NCBI GenBank assembly: GCA_026224775.1
Contig: JAMFRP010000039.1
Coordinates: 1 to 50,800, forward strand
DNA from: Bacteroidota bacterium
GTDB taxonomy: Bacteria > Bacteroidota > Bacteroidia > Sphingobacteriales > Sphingobacteriaceae
Reading direction: 5' to 3'
DNA length: 50,800 nucleotides
Below the pieces are notes generated by a model. The model made no database searches. It was given only the letters and a program-made list of their open reading frames with translations, and was not told the origin of the DNA. Below, piece after piece: positions 1-8,298 of the stretch. Position 1 is the stretch's first letter, and each line of letters starts with the position of its first letter. The position numbers were made by a program, and so were the translations under genes.

Positions 1-205
1 AATATAAATGTGGGTTGATGGTGGTATTATATAAAAGGCCGCCAACGGCTTCACCAGCTACATAACTTAAAGTAACATCAGAATTTTTATAGGTATCGCC
101 CGCACTGCATACTACAGTACGGGTTATATATTGTGCATAGGATGTGCTTATAGTCAAAAAGACTACGCATAGCGCAATTAATATTTTGTGAAAGGTTTTA
201 GTCAT
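1..205 (-). CDS. Secreted protein, N-terminal part only (runs off the left edge)
   Basis: The gene starts at an ATG at 205 and stays open to the window edge, so only the first 68 residues are visible. They begin with a clear signal peptide (MTKTFHKILIALCVVFLTIS, then an AQ cleavage site). The mature start, with an SAGDTY and LSYVAGEAVGG pattern, resembles the N-terminus of many secreted Bacteroidota proteins that end in a type IX secretion sorting domain; the C-terminus needed to confirm that lies outside. It shares its strand with the methyltransferase gene upstream and is 75 bp away from it, so it could be co-transcribed. Its function is not known. Confidence 0.65.
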   Translation of the reverse strand, partial: MTKTFHKILIALCVVFLTISTSYAQYITRTVVCSAGDTYKNSDVTLSYVAGEAVGGLLYNTTINPHLY

Positions 206-280
206 TTTTAACGGTATTAAGGTAGAAATATTTTATAGATTAAAAAAAATAAAATAAAATATTTTTTTCTGAGCTATAGT

Positions 281-892
281 TTATCTTTTTGCCACGCTTA
301 CGAACTCGTTAAATTTAAAAAAATAACCAACCACCCGAGGAAAAGGAAATGAATATTGCCTGGTTGTATTAAAGCCAATTTCCTTCAGTAAATTTTTGAC
401 AGTTAAAAAATCCATAAATTGGACGTGTGTATCGTCTGATTTAAATCCCTTTTCTTGAGGAGTAATAACAATAATTCTTCCGTCGTCTTTTAAAAGATGA
501 ACATATTGTTTTAATATTGTGATAAAATCATCGCCCGTCATATGTTCAGCAACATGGGCCAATAAAATAGAATCAAATGTTTCAGGCTTATTATATGTTG
601 ATTTCAAGAATTCATCGACAGTATACGCCTTTAAACCACGACTTTGGGATACTTCTATTGAAGTAGGATTATGATCAACTCCTATACCGTTACCATTTAG
701 ATGTAGTAAGTTTCTCCCGATTCCGCAGCCAATATCCAATACAAAACCTGGTTTCAGACTTTGTATATTAAGCTTATATGGATATTGAACATTAAAAAAC
801 TTTTTCCACCAGGCAGATTGTCTGTATAATAATCCATCGGTGTAGTTTTTTTCATTAGTTGGCTTTCCTTGTGCAATTTTGGGGGTGCTCAT
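281..892 (-). CDS. Class I SAM-dependent methyltransferase
   Basis: The 203-residue protein has the Rossmann-fold methyltransferase signature. The glycine-rich SAM loop VLDIGCGIG is at residues 51-59, the acidic residue closing strand 2 is D73 in GVDHNP, and the post-II motif FDSILLAHVAEHM is at 107-119. It looks like the Methyltransf_11/23 (UbiE-like) group, cytoplasmic, with no membrane segment. The substrate cannot be read from sequence. Its start lies 2 bp after the stop of the TPR membrane protein, so the two are translationally close and almost certainly one operon. In context it may methylate a glycan, lipid or small metabolite in a surface-modification pathway; that is inference. Confidence 0.85.
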   Translation of the reverse strand: MSTPKIAQGKPTNEKNYTDGLLYRQSAWWKKFFNVQYPYKLNIQSLKPGFVLDIGCGIGRNLLHLNGNGIGVDHNPTSIEVSQSRGLKAYTVDEFLKSTYNKPETFDSILLAHVAEHMTGDDFITILKQYVHLLKDDGRIIVITPQEKGFKSDDTHVQFMDFLTVKNLLKEIGFNTTRQYSFPFPRVVGYFFKFNEFVSVAKR

Positions 893-894
893 TA

Positions 895-2934
895 TTACTT
901 ATTATTAAGTTGCTTTTTAGCCCATTGCAAATTACCCGCGGCCAATTTATGATTAGGATTAATTTTTAACGCCATTTCACATGCCTCAATACCTTTACTC
1001 CATTCTTTTAATTGATTATATGCTGCTCCCATATTGCTATAAGCATCTGCATAATCGGGTTTTAAAGCAATGGCTAGTTTACAGGCTTCAATACAGCGTT
1101 GATAGTTTTGCTGATTATAATAAGTAACGCTCATATTAATATAATCTGCTGCGGATAGCGGCTTGGCAACAATTGTGTTAGTTACCAATGGTTTTTGTTT
1201 AGTGGCTGCTTGTAAATAGTTTTCAGCAGTAGAATCGTTTGGTAAAACTGCTAATGTTTGTTGAGCTATTTGTTTTAAATTATCCCATTGCCCTAAATCG
1301 CTATAAGCGCCCATTAAGGCTTGCAACGCAATTACAGAGTATGGATTTATTTGTAAAGCTTTTTGTGCCATCTGTATAGCTTCAGGATCACGGTTCACTG
1401 TTTTTAAATATCGCGCATAAAAGGCATATGAATCATAAGTGTTAGGGCTATATGCAATGGCCTTTTTAAAATTTTCATCAGCCTCTACAAATTGGCCTGT
1501 TGCTCCTTTTAATATACCTATGTTAATATATAAGGTATTGTAATAAGGAAGGTATTGTGCAGCTTTTTCAAAGTATTTATCAGCAACGGCATAATTTCCT
1601 TTTCCCATTTGTGTTAAACCGTAATTCATTAATCCGCGGCCATTTAATGGGCTTTTAACAGTAACATCGTACCATAATGATTCGTCGTTATTCCATATTT
1701 TATTGCGTTGATGAATACCGTAGGCGTTCAATCCTAAAACTAAAAAGATGCAGGTTCCAATTAATACCCTGTATTTTTCACTAACGATAATTTCATTATC
1801 ATTTTTAAATAAAAATAAACCGATATAGGTCGCCACGCTAAGTGAAAGGCCAATAAATGGAAAAAACATTCGATGATCATTAGTTACTTCGGCAAAAGGA
1901 GCTAAGGAGGTAGGTAATAATGAAGCTGCAAACCAAATTAAACCGAAAGCTATAGGTTTAGTTTCCTTTTTTGCTGATGTTTTAAAGATGGTTATTACCA
2001 ACAGGACAACAAAAATCAACCCAAGGATTATACGCTCATCAAAAACGTTATTAATAACCGTCAAATCGGTATCGGCACTTAAATTCATCGGTAAAAAGAA
2101 CGAAATGAAATAGTGCAGCCAAACCCATGCCTGGGTTAATACATAATATAGAAATGGGTTGGAAATGCCTGAGATAGATTTAATTTTTGACAGTGTATAA
2201 TACTGAACCCTTGCCACCGCCCAAAGAATTGGAAAAATAAGCCAGAATGCAGAAATCAGCTTTTTAAAATTCTTGGATTTGAAAAGATCGGAAACAGAGA
2301 GCTCGTTTTCGAATAATAATATATAAAAGAATAAAAGTATTACGAGTACCAATACGGTTTCTTTAGCAAAAACCCCTATAACTGCGGGAATGATATATAA
2401 ACCCCATTTACGTTTAGCAGGGTAGGCTATATATATAAGGAATGATGCTACAATGCAAAAAGTTGATAATACATCGGAACGGGAGATAATGTAGTTGACG
2501 GTTTCGGCATTTGCTGTATTTAAAATATACCATGCCGTTGCCGCAATTGCTATGTAACCAACCCATGGATGACTAATTGAACGTTTAAGTAAATTGTTGT
2601 ACATGAAATACAGCAATACACCCAGCAATACAAACCAAATAAATGTAGAAAGCTGGAAATAGAATGGATATAATCCTCCACCCATCCAATAGTCAATGGC
2701 TAAAGTAGTGGTAACTAGTGGGCGTAGTCCCCAATGTAGAGGGTCGGCACTAAACATTCTAGGGTCGGTGAAAAATTGAGGTATATTCTTCAGATCGCGT
2801 ATATGAACATTATCAACTACAGCATGCGAATCATCAAAGTGAAATCCATTATTAAAATGGTTGGCATAAGCAGCAATTAATACTGCGAATAATAGGATAC
2901 CTAAAATTAAAATTTTACGGTTTGGGTTAGTCAT
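895..2934 (-). CDS. GT-C-like multispanning membrane protein with C-terminal TPRs (TMTC-like)
   Basis: The protein has 679 residues. The N-terminal ~410 residues hold about ten hydrophobic segments. The first outer loop carries FHFDDSHAVVDNVHI, followed by RPLVTTTLAIDYW and ETVNYIISRSDVLSTF. These resemble the diacidic loop and conserved patches of eukaryotic TMTC protein O-mannosyltransferases (DUF1736/GT105). The C-terminal ~250 residues are tetratricopeptide repeats (for example GNYAVADKYFEKAAQYLPY and YADAYSNMGAAYNQLKEW). By analogy it would be a lipid-linked-sugar-dependent glycosyltransferase in the inner membrane. The sugar, the acceptor and the activity itself are inference; a plain membrane-anchored TPR protein is the alternative. 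It precedes the methyltransferase gene by 2 bp and follows the sulfotransferase gene by 102 bp. Confidence 0.75.
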   Translation of the reverse strand: MTNPNRKILILGILLFAVLIAAYANHFNNGFHFDDSHAVVDNVHIRDLKNIPQFFTDPRMFSADPLHWGLRPLVTTTLAIDYWMGGGLYPFYFQLSTFIWFVLLGVLLYFMYNNLLKRSISHPWVGYIAIAATAWYILNTANAETVNYIISRSDVLSTFCIVASFLIYIAYPAKRKWGLYIIPAVIGVFAKETVLVLVILLFFYILLFENELSVSDLFKSKNFKKLISAFWLIFPILWAVARVQYYTLSKIKSISGISNPFLYYVLTQAWVWLHYFISFFLPMNLSADTDLTVINNVFDERIILGLIFVVLLVITIFKTSAKKETKPIAFGLIWFAASLLPTSLAPFAEVTNDHRMFFPFIGLSLSVATYIGLFLFKNDNEIIVSEKYRVLIGTCIFLVLGLNAYGIHQRNKIWNNDESLWYDVTVKSPLNGRGLMNYGLTQMGKGNYAVADKYFEKAAQYLPYYNTLYINIGILKGATGQFVEADENFKKAIAYSPNTYDSYAFYARYLKTVNRDPEAIQMAQKALQINPYSVIALQALMGAYSDLGQWDNLKQIAQQTLAVLPNDSTAENYLQAATKQKPLVTNTIVAKPLSAADYINMSVTYYNQQNYQRCIEACKLAIALKPDYADAYSNMGAAYNQLKEWSKGIEACEMALKINPNHKLAAGNLQWAKKQLNNK

Positions 2935-3036
2935 TGGTTAATTAATAGGATTTTTTAATAGCTACTGCTAAATAATGAAAATTATGTAGTTAAACAAAGC
3001 ATACTTTAAATTTGGCGTTGTTTAATGCTTACTCGT

Positions 3037-4026
3037 TTACAAAATTGTCGCTTCGTATTTTAAAATCTGCAAACTTCTGATTTTTTCAAGTTCTGAGTAT
3101 AAAATAAATGCTTTTGTTAGATCAGACAATGTTTCTTTATTTGGAGATACTTCTTTAAACACCTGATCAGGGAATTTAGCGTTGTATAAGCATCTTTCAT
3201 GAATGAGCTTTCTGTAATTTTCATCCAGATCTATATTGATATAATTCGCCAGTTTATTTATGATTTGCTCAATACCCTCATTATAATTCGCCAAAAATGA
3301 TAAATCATCGTACTGAGCAATTTTAATTAGTGAGGCATAGTATGATTCAAGCACGTTAATTATATGACCATCAAAATTCGAAATATTTGTTTTGCTGGAT
3401 TGAATACCTAATATATCATCGGATATTAATCCGGGTACCGCATGCATACCTCGCTTTTTTTGTTGGGAACGTAGTACGTCGTCAGGCTTTCTAAATAAAA
3501 GCAAGAATAAGGTAGATGGATAAAGTAGTCTAAATAGCGGCAGATAATATAAATGCCAGCTGTCTGTTTTTATAAATAACCTTCTTTTATGTGTGCTATC
3601 TCTTCGCCCATAAAGCCCGATTGTCGCTTTTAAAATTGCCTGATATTCTACATTAATTAACCATTCATCTATGGTCAATAATTTTAACAGGTCATCAATA
3701 AAAGGAACTTCAGATAATATGAGATGTTCATCATTTAGGCCAAGAGTTTGAGAAAGCAAAGTAGATCCGCAGCGCGAAATATGAAATATAAATACTGTAG
3801 GTTCAACAGTATGAATAGTACTTGCCCATTCTGTTAAAATATTCAAATCGCTTACCGGCCTATAGTAGCGTGAATTGATTTCCAGACAACTTGCTTTTAA
3901 AATAGTTTCGTCAAAAAAAGGATCTGTAAATTCTATTCCCTTAAAGTATTTCCATCGGCACTTAAGCTCATTGTCTTCTGAATATATTTTTATAGGATAC
4001 CAATTATTTAAATGATCGGGATACAT
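3037..4026 (-). CDS. Sulfotransferase family protein
   Basis: The 329-residue soluble protein has the 5'-phosphosulfate-binding P-loop of PAPS-dependent sulfotransferases at residues 81-93 (FHISRCGSTLLSQ). A later LLFRKPDDVLRSQ segment fits the 3'-phosphate-binding region (Arg and Ser). Family members move sulfate from PAPS to a hydroxyl or amine of a sugar, lipid or tyrosine; the acceptor here is unknown. The N-terminal 75 residues carry no recognised domain. The gene lies 19 bp downstream of the hydroxylase gene on the same strand, which suggests one transcript. No PAPS synthesis genes are visible in the window. Confidence 0.8.
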   Translation of the reverse strand: MYPDHLNNWYPIKIYSEDNELKCRWKYFKGIEFTDPFFDETILKASCLEINSRYYRPVSDLNILTEWASTIHTVEPTVFIFHISRCGSTLLSQTLGLNDEHLILSEVPFIDDLLKLLTIDEWLINVEYQAILKATIGLYGRRDSTHKRRLFIKTDSWHLYYLPLFRLLYPSTLFLLLFRKPDDVLRSQQKKRGMHAVPGLISDDILGIQSSKTNISNFDGHIINVLESYYASLIKIAQYDDLSFLANYNEGIEQIINKLANYINIDLDENYRKLIHERCLYNAKFPDQVFKEVSPNKETLSDLTKAFILYSELEKIRSLQILKYEATIL

Positions 4027-4045
4027 TTTTATATTTTACTAGATG

Positions 4046-4741
4046 CTATACTTTTTTAAGAAATGTGTTCAATTCATGCTCCAACTCAATTGCAAGGTCT
4101 GTTGCCACTGGTGTTTGTTGAAGTCGCAGCGCCTCAATAATTAATAATTTTTCGGCCATATTATAATCTTCATCTCTTGATGTTTTATCAGCATTGTCAA
4201 ATAATTTAATTAATTCATCATTTACAACACAATCAATTACCAGGTGAATTCTATCACTTTTACCGTTGTTTGCCACACTATGTTTAAGGTTTGCGTTTAT
4301 ATACCAGCATTCACCTTCATTCATTTTTACCAGGTTATCTTCTACATAAAATTCAACCCCATCATTGGTAAATACAGGTATGTGTATACGCGCTTCACCT
4401 TTTTCAAAAGCCAGTTCATTATCTTTATGTGGTTTGATTTTAGCTCCGCTTTTTAAGTTTAATAATCGCACAGCCATTATAGGGCAACGTAAATACTCCG
4501 TTATTTTCTTTATTGATGGGCATGTATCCATTAATGGGGTATCCATAAACACAGATCCATTAATAATATCCGGAATAATTGTGCTACTCGCGCCTCCGGG
4601 GGATCTTAACGATAATACTTCCCAATTGCCCTGATAATCAAATGTATTGAGGTGAGGATGCCAGGATTCAGTTATTGAACTTACCTCGCCCTGAATATCA
4701 GTAATGGATACTTTTAATGGAAGCTTAGCAAAGCAAATCAT
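4046..4741 (-). CDS. Aspartyl/asparaginyl beta-hydroxylase-like Fe(II)/2-oxoglutarate oxygenase
   Basis: The protein has 231 residues. The iron-binding triad HxD...H is visible as H105, D107 (PHKDNE) and H154 (LKHSVANNG), and R164 in RIHLVID fits the 2-oxoglutarate-binding position. The segment ARIHIPVFTNDGVEF (117-131) is typical of the Asp/Asn beta-hydroxylase fold, which also includes bacterial free-proline hydroxylases. It should hydroxylate an amino-acid side chain, either in a protein or as a free amino acid. It is first in the minus-strand run and divergent from the gene at 4792, leaving only 50 bp for both promoters. The substrate is not determinable. Confidence 0.85.
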   Translation of the reverse strand: MICFAKLPLKVSITDIQGEVSSITESWHPHLNTFDYQGNWEVLSLRSPGGASSTIIPDIINGSVFMDTPLMDTCPSIKKITEYLRCPIMAVRLLNLKSGAKIKPHKDNELAFEKGEARIHIPVFTNDGVEFYVEDNLVKMNEGECWYINANLKHSVANNGKSDRIHLVIDCVVNDELIKLFDNADKTSRDEDYNMAEKLLIIEALRLQQTPVATDLAIELEHELNTFLKKV

Positions 4742-4791
4742 ATTTTAATAAGTAATTTAGATTTTGAACAGTATATTTATAGCACTAATCC

Positions 4792-5316
4792 TTGATACAA
4801 ATCACAGTGAAAGATAGCGAACTTTTACAGGCTTTAAAAATTCAACTTGCACAATATAAAACATTTGATTGCCAACTACGGCATGAGAATATTATCGATG
4901 TGGAATCAAATGAAGGTATTGATAGTATGGGCTTACCGTTGGAGCCAATTGTTAATCGTGTAGGATTTTGTAATCATGGTTTCAGATCTGTTGCTATCAG
5001 TTGCGCGCATACAACTGCTGCTTTTAAGTTTAAAAGCTTAGTAGAAAAAATTTCACAACAAGTAGAAATGCCTCAAAATGATGTATGTATAAAAGACTTT
5101 GACGATTTGTTGTGTGAAATTTATTTACTGGATCATAAAAAGGGCAGTTTAGAAAAAGAATACGCATTAGCTGAATTTTATGATGAAAGTGGCATTGAGC
5201 AGGAATACATAAGACTCGAAATAAACAAAATAGAGAAGCAGCATTCAAAATTAATAGCGGAGCTTGAATTACTGCGACAAACTATTCTAACTACGTTAAA
5301 ACAACTTATATATTAA
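4792..5316 (+). CDS. Hypothetical protein with C-terminal coiled coil
   Basis: I do not recognise this 174-residue protein. An in-frame TAA at 4786-4788 means translation cannot begin earlier, and the first usable codon is TTG at 4792. It is soluble with no signal peptide. The N-terminal half includes a His/Cys-containing stretch (GFCNHGFRSVAISCAHTT), and the C-terminal ~60 residues are rich in Glu, Lys and Leu and should form a coiled coil (for example SKLIAELELLRQTILTTLKQ). It lies 21 bp ahead of the formyltransferase gene, so probably in the same operon. It may be an accessory or adaptor protein for that cluster, which is only a guess from position. Confidence 0.7.
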   Translation: MIQITVKDSELLQALKIQLAQYKTFDCQLRHENIIDVESNEGIDSMGLPLEPIVNRVGFCNHGFRSVAISCAHTTAAFKFKSLVEKISQQVEMPQNDVCIKDFDDLLCEIYLLDHKKGSLEKEYALAEFYDESGIEQEYIRLEINKIEKQHSKLIAELELLRQTILTTLKQLIY

Positions 5317-5337
5317 TTATATCTCCAACATTTTTTT

Positions 5338-6252
5338 ATGCGGATTATACTTTTAGCAAATCATGTTTATGCAATTCCTGCAATAAGTTTTCTAGCATCT
5401 AAACAATTATTGCAGGCTGTAGTAATGCCTGATGTGGTGCATGAACATAATTTACAGGTTGAAAATGCGGCTAAGTTTAACAATATACCTTATAAACGGT
5501 TCGCAAAAGAGGATTTAAAAACATCATTTAAAGATTGGCTTATACAGCAAGCGCCAGACTTGGTGATAGCATACACTTTTTCATATAAAATACCAGAAGA
5601 TTTGTTTTCAATTCCTGTTCATGGATTTTATAATGTTCATTATAGTTTGCTGCCAGCATATATGGGGCCATTCCCGGTATTTTGGCAAATAAAAAATGGT
5701 GAAAAAAATGGAGGTATAAGCATCCATCAAATGGATGGGGATTTTGATACCGGACCAGTTTTTATGCAACAAGAAGTAGCCATTCTACCCGGGGAAACAC
5801 AAGGATTATATTCAGCAAAATTGAGTATTTTTTCGGTGAATCTTATAAAGGAATTTATAAGTAAAATTGAAATAAAGCAGCCCTTAGTTTCAACTTCAAG
5901 CCAAAGCTATTACTCAAGACCAAAACCTAAAGATTTCACAATTTATTGGGATAAAGATACAGCAGATGATATTGAAAATCTCACAAATGCCTGTAATACC
6001 GAAATAGGAGGGTGTATTACTACTTTCAGAGGGCAAATGATTAGGATTTTAGAAGTTGCAAAGGCGACTGTTAATGGTGCCAATACCTCGATGCCTGGAA
6101 CAATTGTATATAGCGATACAGCAAATGGCATATATGTAGTTTGTAAGAATAATGAATATTTGAAATTGAATATTTTACAAACTGCCGAAGGTATATTCTC
6201 AGGAAATAAGTTTGCTTCAATAGGCATACAGGCTGGTGAATTTTTCAATTAA
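5338..6252 (+). CDS. Formyltransferase family protein (Fmt-like, not the housekeeping Fmt)
   Basis: The 304-residue protein has the formyl_transf_N fold, with the catalytic Asn-His-Asp triad present: N99 and H101 in FYNVHYSLLPAYMGP and D137 in MDGDFDTGP. The C-terminal ~95 residues fit the formyltransferase C-terminal domain. The enzyme would move a formyl group from 10-formyltetrahydrofolate to an amine. Compared with methionyl-tRNA formyltransferase the SLLP loop differs (AYMGPFPVFW rather than the usual RYRGAAPIQW), and the context is not translation, so a sugar, peptide or siderophore amine is more likely. It is co-directional with the genes on both sides. Confidence 0.8.
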   Translation: MRIILLANHVYAIPAISFLASKQLLQAVVMPDVVHEHNLQVENAAKFNNIPYKRFAKEDLKTSFKDWLIQQAPDLVIAYTFSYKIPEDLFSIPVHGFYNVHYSLLPAYMGPFPVFWQIKNGEKNGGISIHQMDGDFDTGPVFMQQEVAILPGETQGLYSAKLSIFSVNLIKEFISKIEIKQPLVSTSSQSYYSRPKPKDFTIYWDKDTADDIENLTNACNTEIGGCITTFRGQMIRILEVAKATVNGANTSMPGTIVYSDTANGIYVVCKNNEYLKLNILQTAEGIFSGNKFASIGIQAGEFFN

Positions 6253-6336
6253 TTTTTTTTAATATATCATAAAAAGAACTAATTTAGTACTCAATAAATA
6301 AACTAAATCACAATTTAAAACCTCAAACCTCAAACA

Positions 6337-6939
6337 ATGGACACTTACATGGGAACTATCGTAGCTTGGGCACCAAACTACGCTCCAAGTCAATGGCTTT
6401 TTTGCCTAGGACAAACGCTGTCAATTAGTTCAAATAATGCATTATTTGCAATACTTGGCACTACTTATGGCGGTAACGGAACAACAACGTTTCAATTACC
6501 TAACTTAGCAGGAAGAGTTCCTGTAGGAGTAGGAACAGGGGCTGGATTATCAACTTATACTTTAGGACAAGTTGGGGGCACTGAAAAAGTCACACTTAAT
6601 ATTACACAAATGCCTTCGCATACACATGTGGCAACAGTGGCTGGCTTGGCAATTAATTCTATAACTATTCAAGCATCAAGTCAGGATGCAACAGATCATG
6701 CGCCTTCTGTTACAGCTAACAGCATAGCTGCACCTATTTATATTAATGATGGCTCTCAGGTTGCCGGGTTTAATAATTCAGCACCAGATACTGCACTTAA
6801 TGTGGCCGCATCCGGAACCATTTCAGGAACTGTTACAAACGCTTTAACTGGTGGTAATCTTCCTGTTCCTATAGTACAACCATACCTGGCGTTAAATTAC
6901 ATTATTTGTGTACAAGGAATTTTCCCTCCACGTAATTAA
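6337..6939 (+). CDS. Phage tail-collar domain protein (MdpB-like)
   Basis: The 200-residue protein begins with a tail-collar domain (PF07484-type) at residues ~3-65: MGTIVAWAPNYAPSQWLFCL, then FAILGTTYGGNGTTTFQLP and LAGRVPVGVG. A PSHTH motif follows near residue 95, and a Ser/Thr/Asn/Ala-rich tail of ~100 residues comes next. No other phage genes are nearby, so it belongs to the chromosomal microcystin-dependent-protein (MdpB) type common in Bacteroidota, whose role is poorly known. There is no signal peptide. The gene is followed by a strong terminator. The Ser/Thr/Asn-rich tail would be a natural target for the modification enzymes around it, but nothing in the sequence proves this. Confidence 0.85.
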   Translation: MDTYMGTIVAWAPNYAPSQWLFCLGQTLSISSNNALFAILGTTYGGNGTTTFQLPNLAGRVPVGVGTGAGLSTYTLGQVGGTEKVTLNITQMPSHTHVATVAGLAINSITIQASSQDATDHAPSVTANSIAAPIYINDGSQVAGFNNSAPDTALNVAASGTISGTVTNALTGGNLPVPIVQPYLALNYIICVQGIFPPRN

Positions 6940-6978
6940 TATAATTAAATATAAAGCTTCAATTTATATACTATATCT

Positions 6979-7007
6979 AAAGGTTCCGGTAATTCCGGAA
7001 CCTTTTT
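6979..7007 (+). terminator. Rho-independent terminator after the tail-collar gene
   Basis: A perfect 11-bp stem (AAAGGTTCCGG at 6979-6989, CCGGAACCTTT at 6995-7005) encloses a 5-nt loop and is followed by more T residues. It lies 39 bp after the tail-collar stop and ends 13 bp before the next start codon, so it would end or strongly reduce transcription into the binding-protein gene. Confidence 0.8.
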
Positions 7008-7020
7008 AAATTAATACCTA

Positions 7021-8178
7021 ATGGCAAAAATAAAAGTAGGGGTATTTGTCCCTTATTCAGGAATATATAGGAATTTAAGGTCGGATTTTTTAAATGGTAT
7101 TGATGCCGCAATCCCGGAAACGTTAAAAAAAGATATTGTTTTTCAACCTGAATTTATTCAAACCGGCAGCACAAAACAAGTTGAAGATGCTTTTCGGAAA
7201 CTTGTTCTTTTTGAATCTGTTGATCTATTAACCGGAATAGTAAGTACAAGTATACTTGCTAATCTTATCCAATCAATCAATACAGAAAAAATTCCTTGTA
7301 TTATAAATAATCTTGGTGGTTATATGCCAATTGAAAGGATTTCATCGCCATACCTTTTTTATAATAGCATACACTTGTGGAAGAGTGAGTGGGCAATAGG
7401 AAAATGGATGCAAAGTAAGTTTGGCGGTATCCCGGCCATTGGTTCCCATATTTACGATTCCGGATATAATATGCATGAATGTTTCAGAATAGGTACTGTG
7501 GCGTCTGGTGCCGATGAATGCAGACTTCATGTTTTAAAATTAGAAGGATTACAGGGATTTGCAGATACCGCGCCATTAATTGAGATTTTTAAGCATGAGC
7601 AGCCGTCTCATGCCCATATCATATTATCAAGTAAAGAAGGTACGGAGTTTATCAATAATTTTTGTTCAGATGCTATTGCAGATAAAATGCCAATTTCGGT
7701 TAGCCCTTTTATGGTTAATGATGATGACATATTTGATTTTAATAAATCGCCAGAAATTATAAATGCACTCTCATGGGATTATAATATAGACAATTCGGAA
7801 AATATTAGATTTAAAAACGATTACGAGCAAGCTTTTTATACTAAACCGAATGTGTTTAGCCTGCTAGGTTACGAAACCGGGCTGGCAATAACCGAAGCAA
7901 TAGATAAGTTAAATAATGGCCGTCCAGATAAAAATAAACTTACCGAGGCATTAAGCCAAACAGATGCGGATGGCCCGCGTGGTAAAATAGCCATAAGTAC
8001 GATTGATTTGAATACTCCACAATCTATATATATCCGATCAGCAAAAATAGATGGGAACAATCGTCAAATTACAAATGAAGTGATTGATGTTGTTAACGGA
8101 ATAGAATGGAATGATAAAACATTAGCATCGGTTCGCCAGGGCAATCATAGCTGGCAAAATCCTTATTTGTGCGTATAG
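7021..8178 (+). CDS. Periplasmic-binding-fold protein (Leu/Ile/Val type) without signal peptide
   Basis: The 385-residue protein begins MAKIKVGVFVPYSGIYRNLR and runs through a type I periplasmic binding fold (Peripla_BP_6-like): strand-helix repeats, the LLTGIVST hinge region, then GYETGLAITEAIDKLNNG near 285-300. Such proteins normally deliver amino acids or amides to ABC importers. Here there is no signal peptide or lipobox, and an in-frame TAA at 7012-7014, three codons before the ATG, rules out a longer N-terminus. No permease or ATPase gene is near. It may therefore be a cytoplasmic ligand sensor, comparable in idea to AmiC, or leave the cell by another route. It lies between a terminator and the RiPP-like locus. 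Confidence 0.75.
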   Translation: MAKIKVGVFVPYSGIYRNLRSDFLNGIDAAIPETLKKDIVFQPEFIQTGSTKQVEDAFRKLVLFESVDLLTGIVSTSILANLIQSINTEKIPCIINNLGGYMPIERISSPYLFYNSIHLWKSEWAIGKWMQSKFGGIPAIGSHIYDSGYNMHECFRIGTVASGADECRLHVLKLEGLQGFADTAPLIEIFKHEQPSHAHIILSSKEGTEFINNFCSDAIADKMPISVSPFMVNDDDIFDFNKSPEIINALSWDYNIDNSENIRFKNDYEQAFYTKPNVFSLLGYETGLAITEAIDKLNNGRPDKNKLTEALSQTDADGPRGKIAISTIDLNTPQSIYIRSAKIDGNNRQITNEVIDVVNGIEWNDKTLASVRQGNHSWQNPYLCV

Positions 8179-8298
8179 AACAGATTGCACTACTTTATAA
8201 TCGAAGCTGCATTACTATATGATAAATGCAGCCCCGGATCACAAAGCTTCATTAATAAGATTTAGGTGCTTGTTTTTCTTAGGTAGATAGGTATGAAT

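Noticed and set aside
5338..6252. Housekeeping methionyl-tRNA formyltransferase (fmt)
   Set aside because: The substrate loop differs from Fmt and the gene is not next to def or translation genes; the context is a modification cluster.
6305..6320. AAATCACAATTTAAAA shared with 19543-19558, both just before start codons
   Set aside because: In such AT-rich DNA one or two 16-base matches are expected by chance; it may only reflect A-rich leaders.
6337..6939. Prophage remnant suggested by the tail-collar domain
   Set aside because: No other phage genes, integrase or attachment repeats nearby; MdpB-like chromosomal proteins carry this domain on their own.
8179..8298. Second precursor peptide next to the 44-aa gene
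   Set aside because: Read on both strands; only frames of a few codons exist here.
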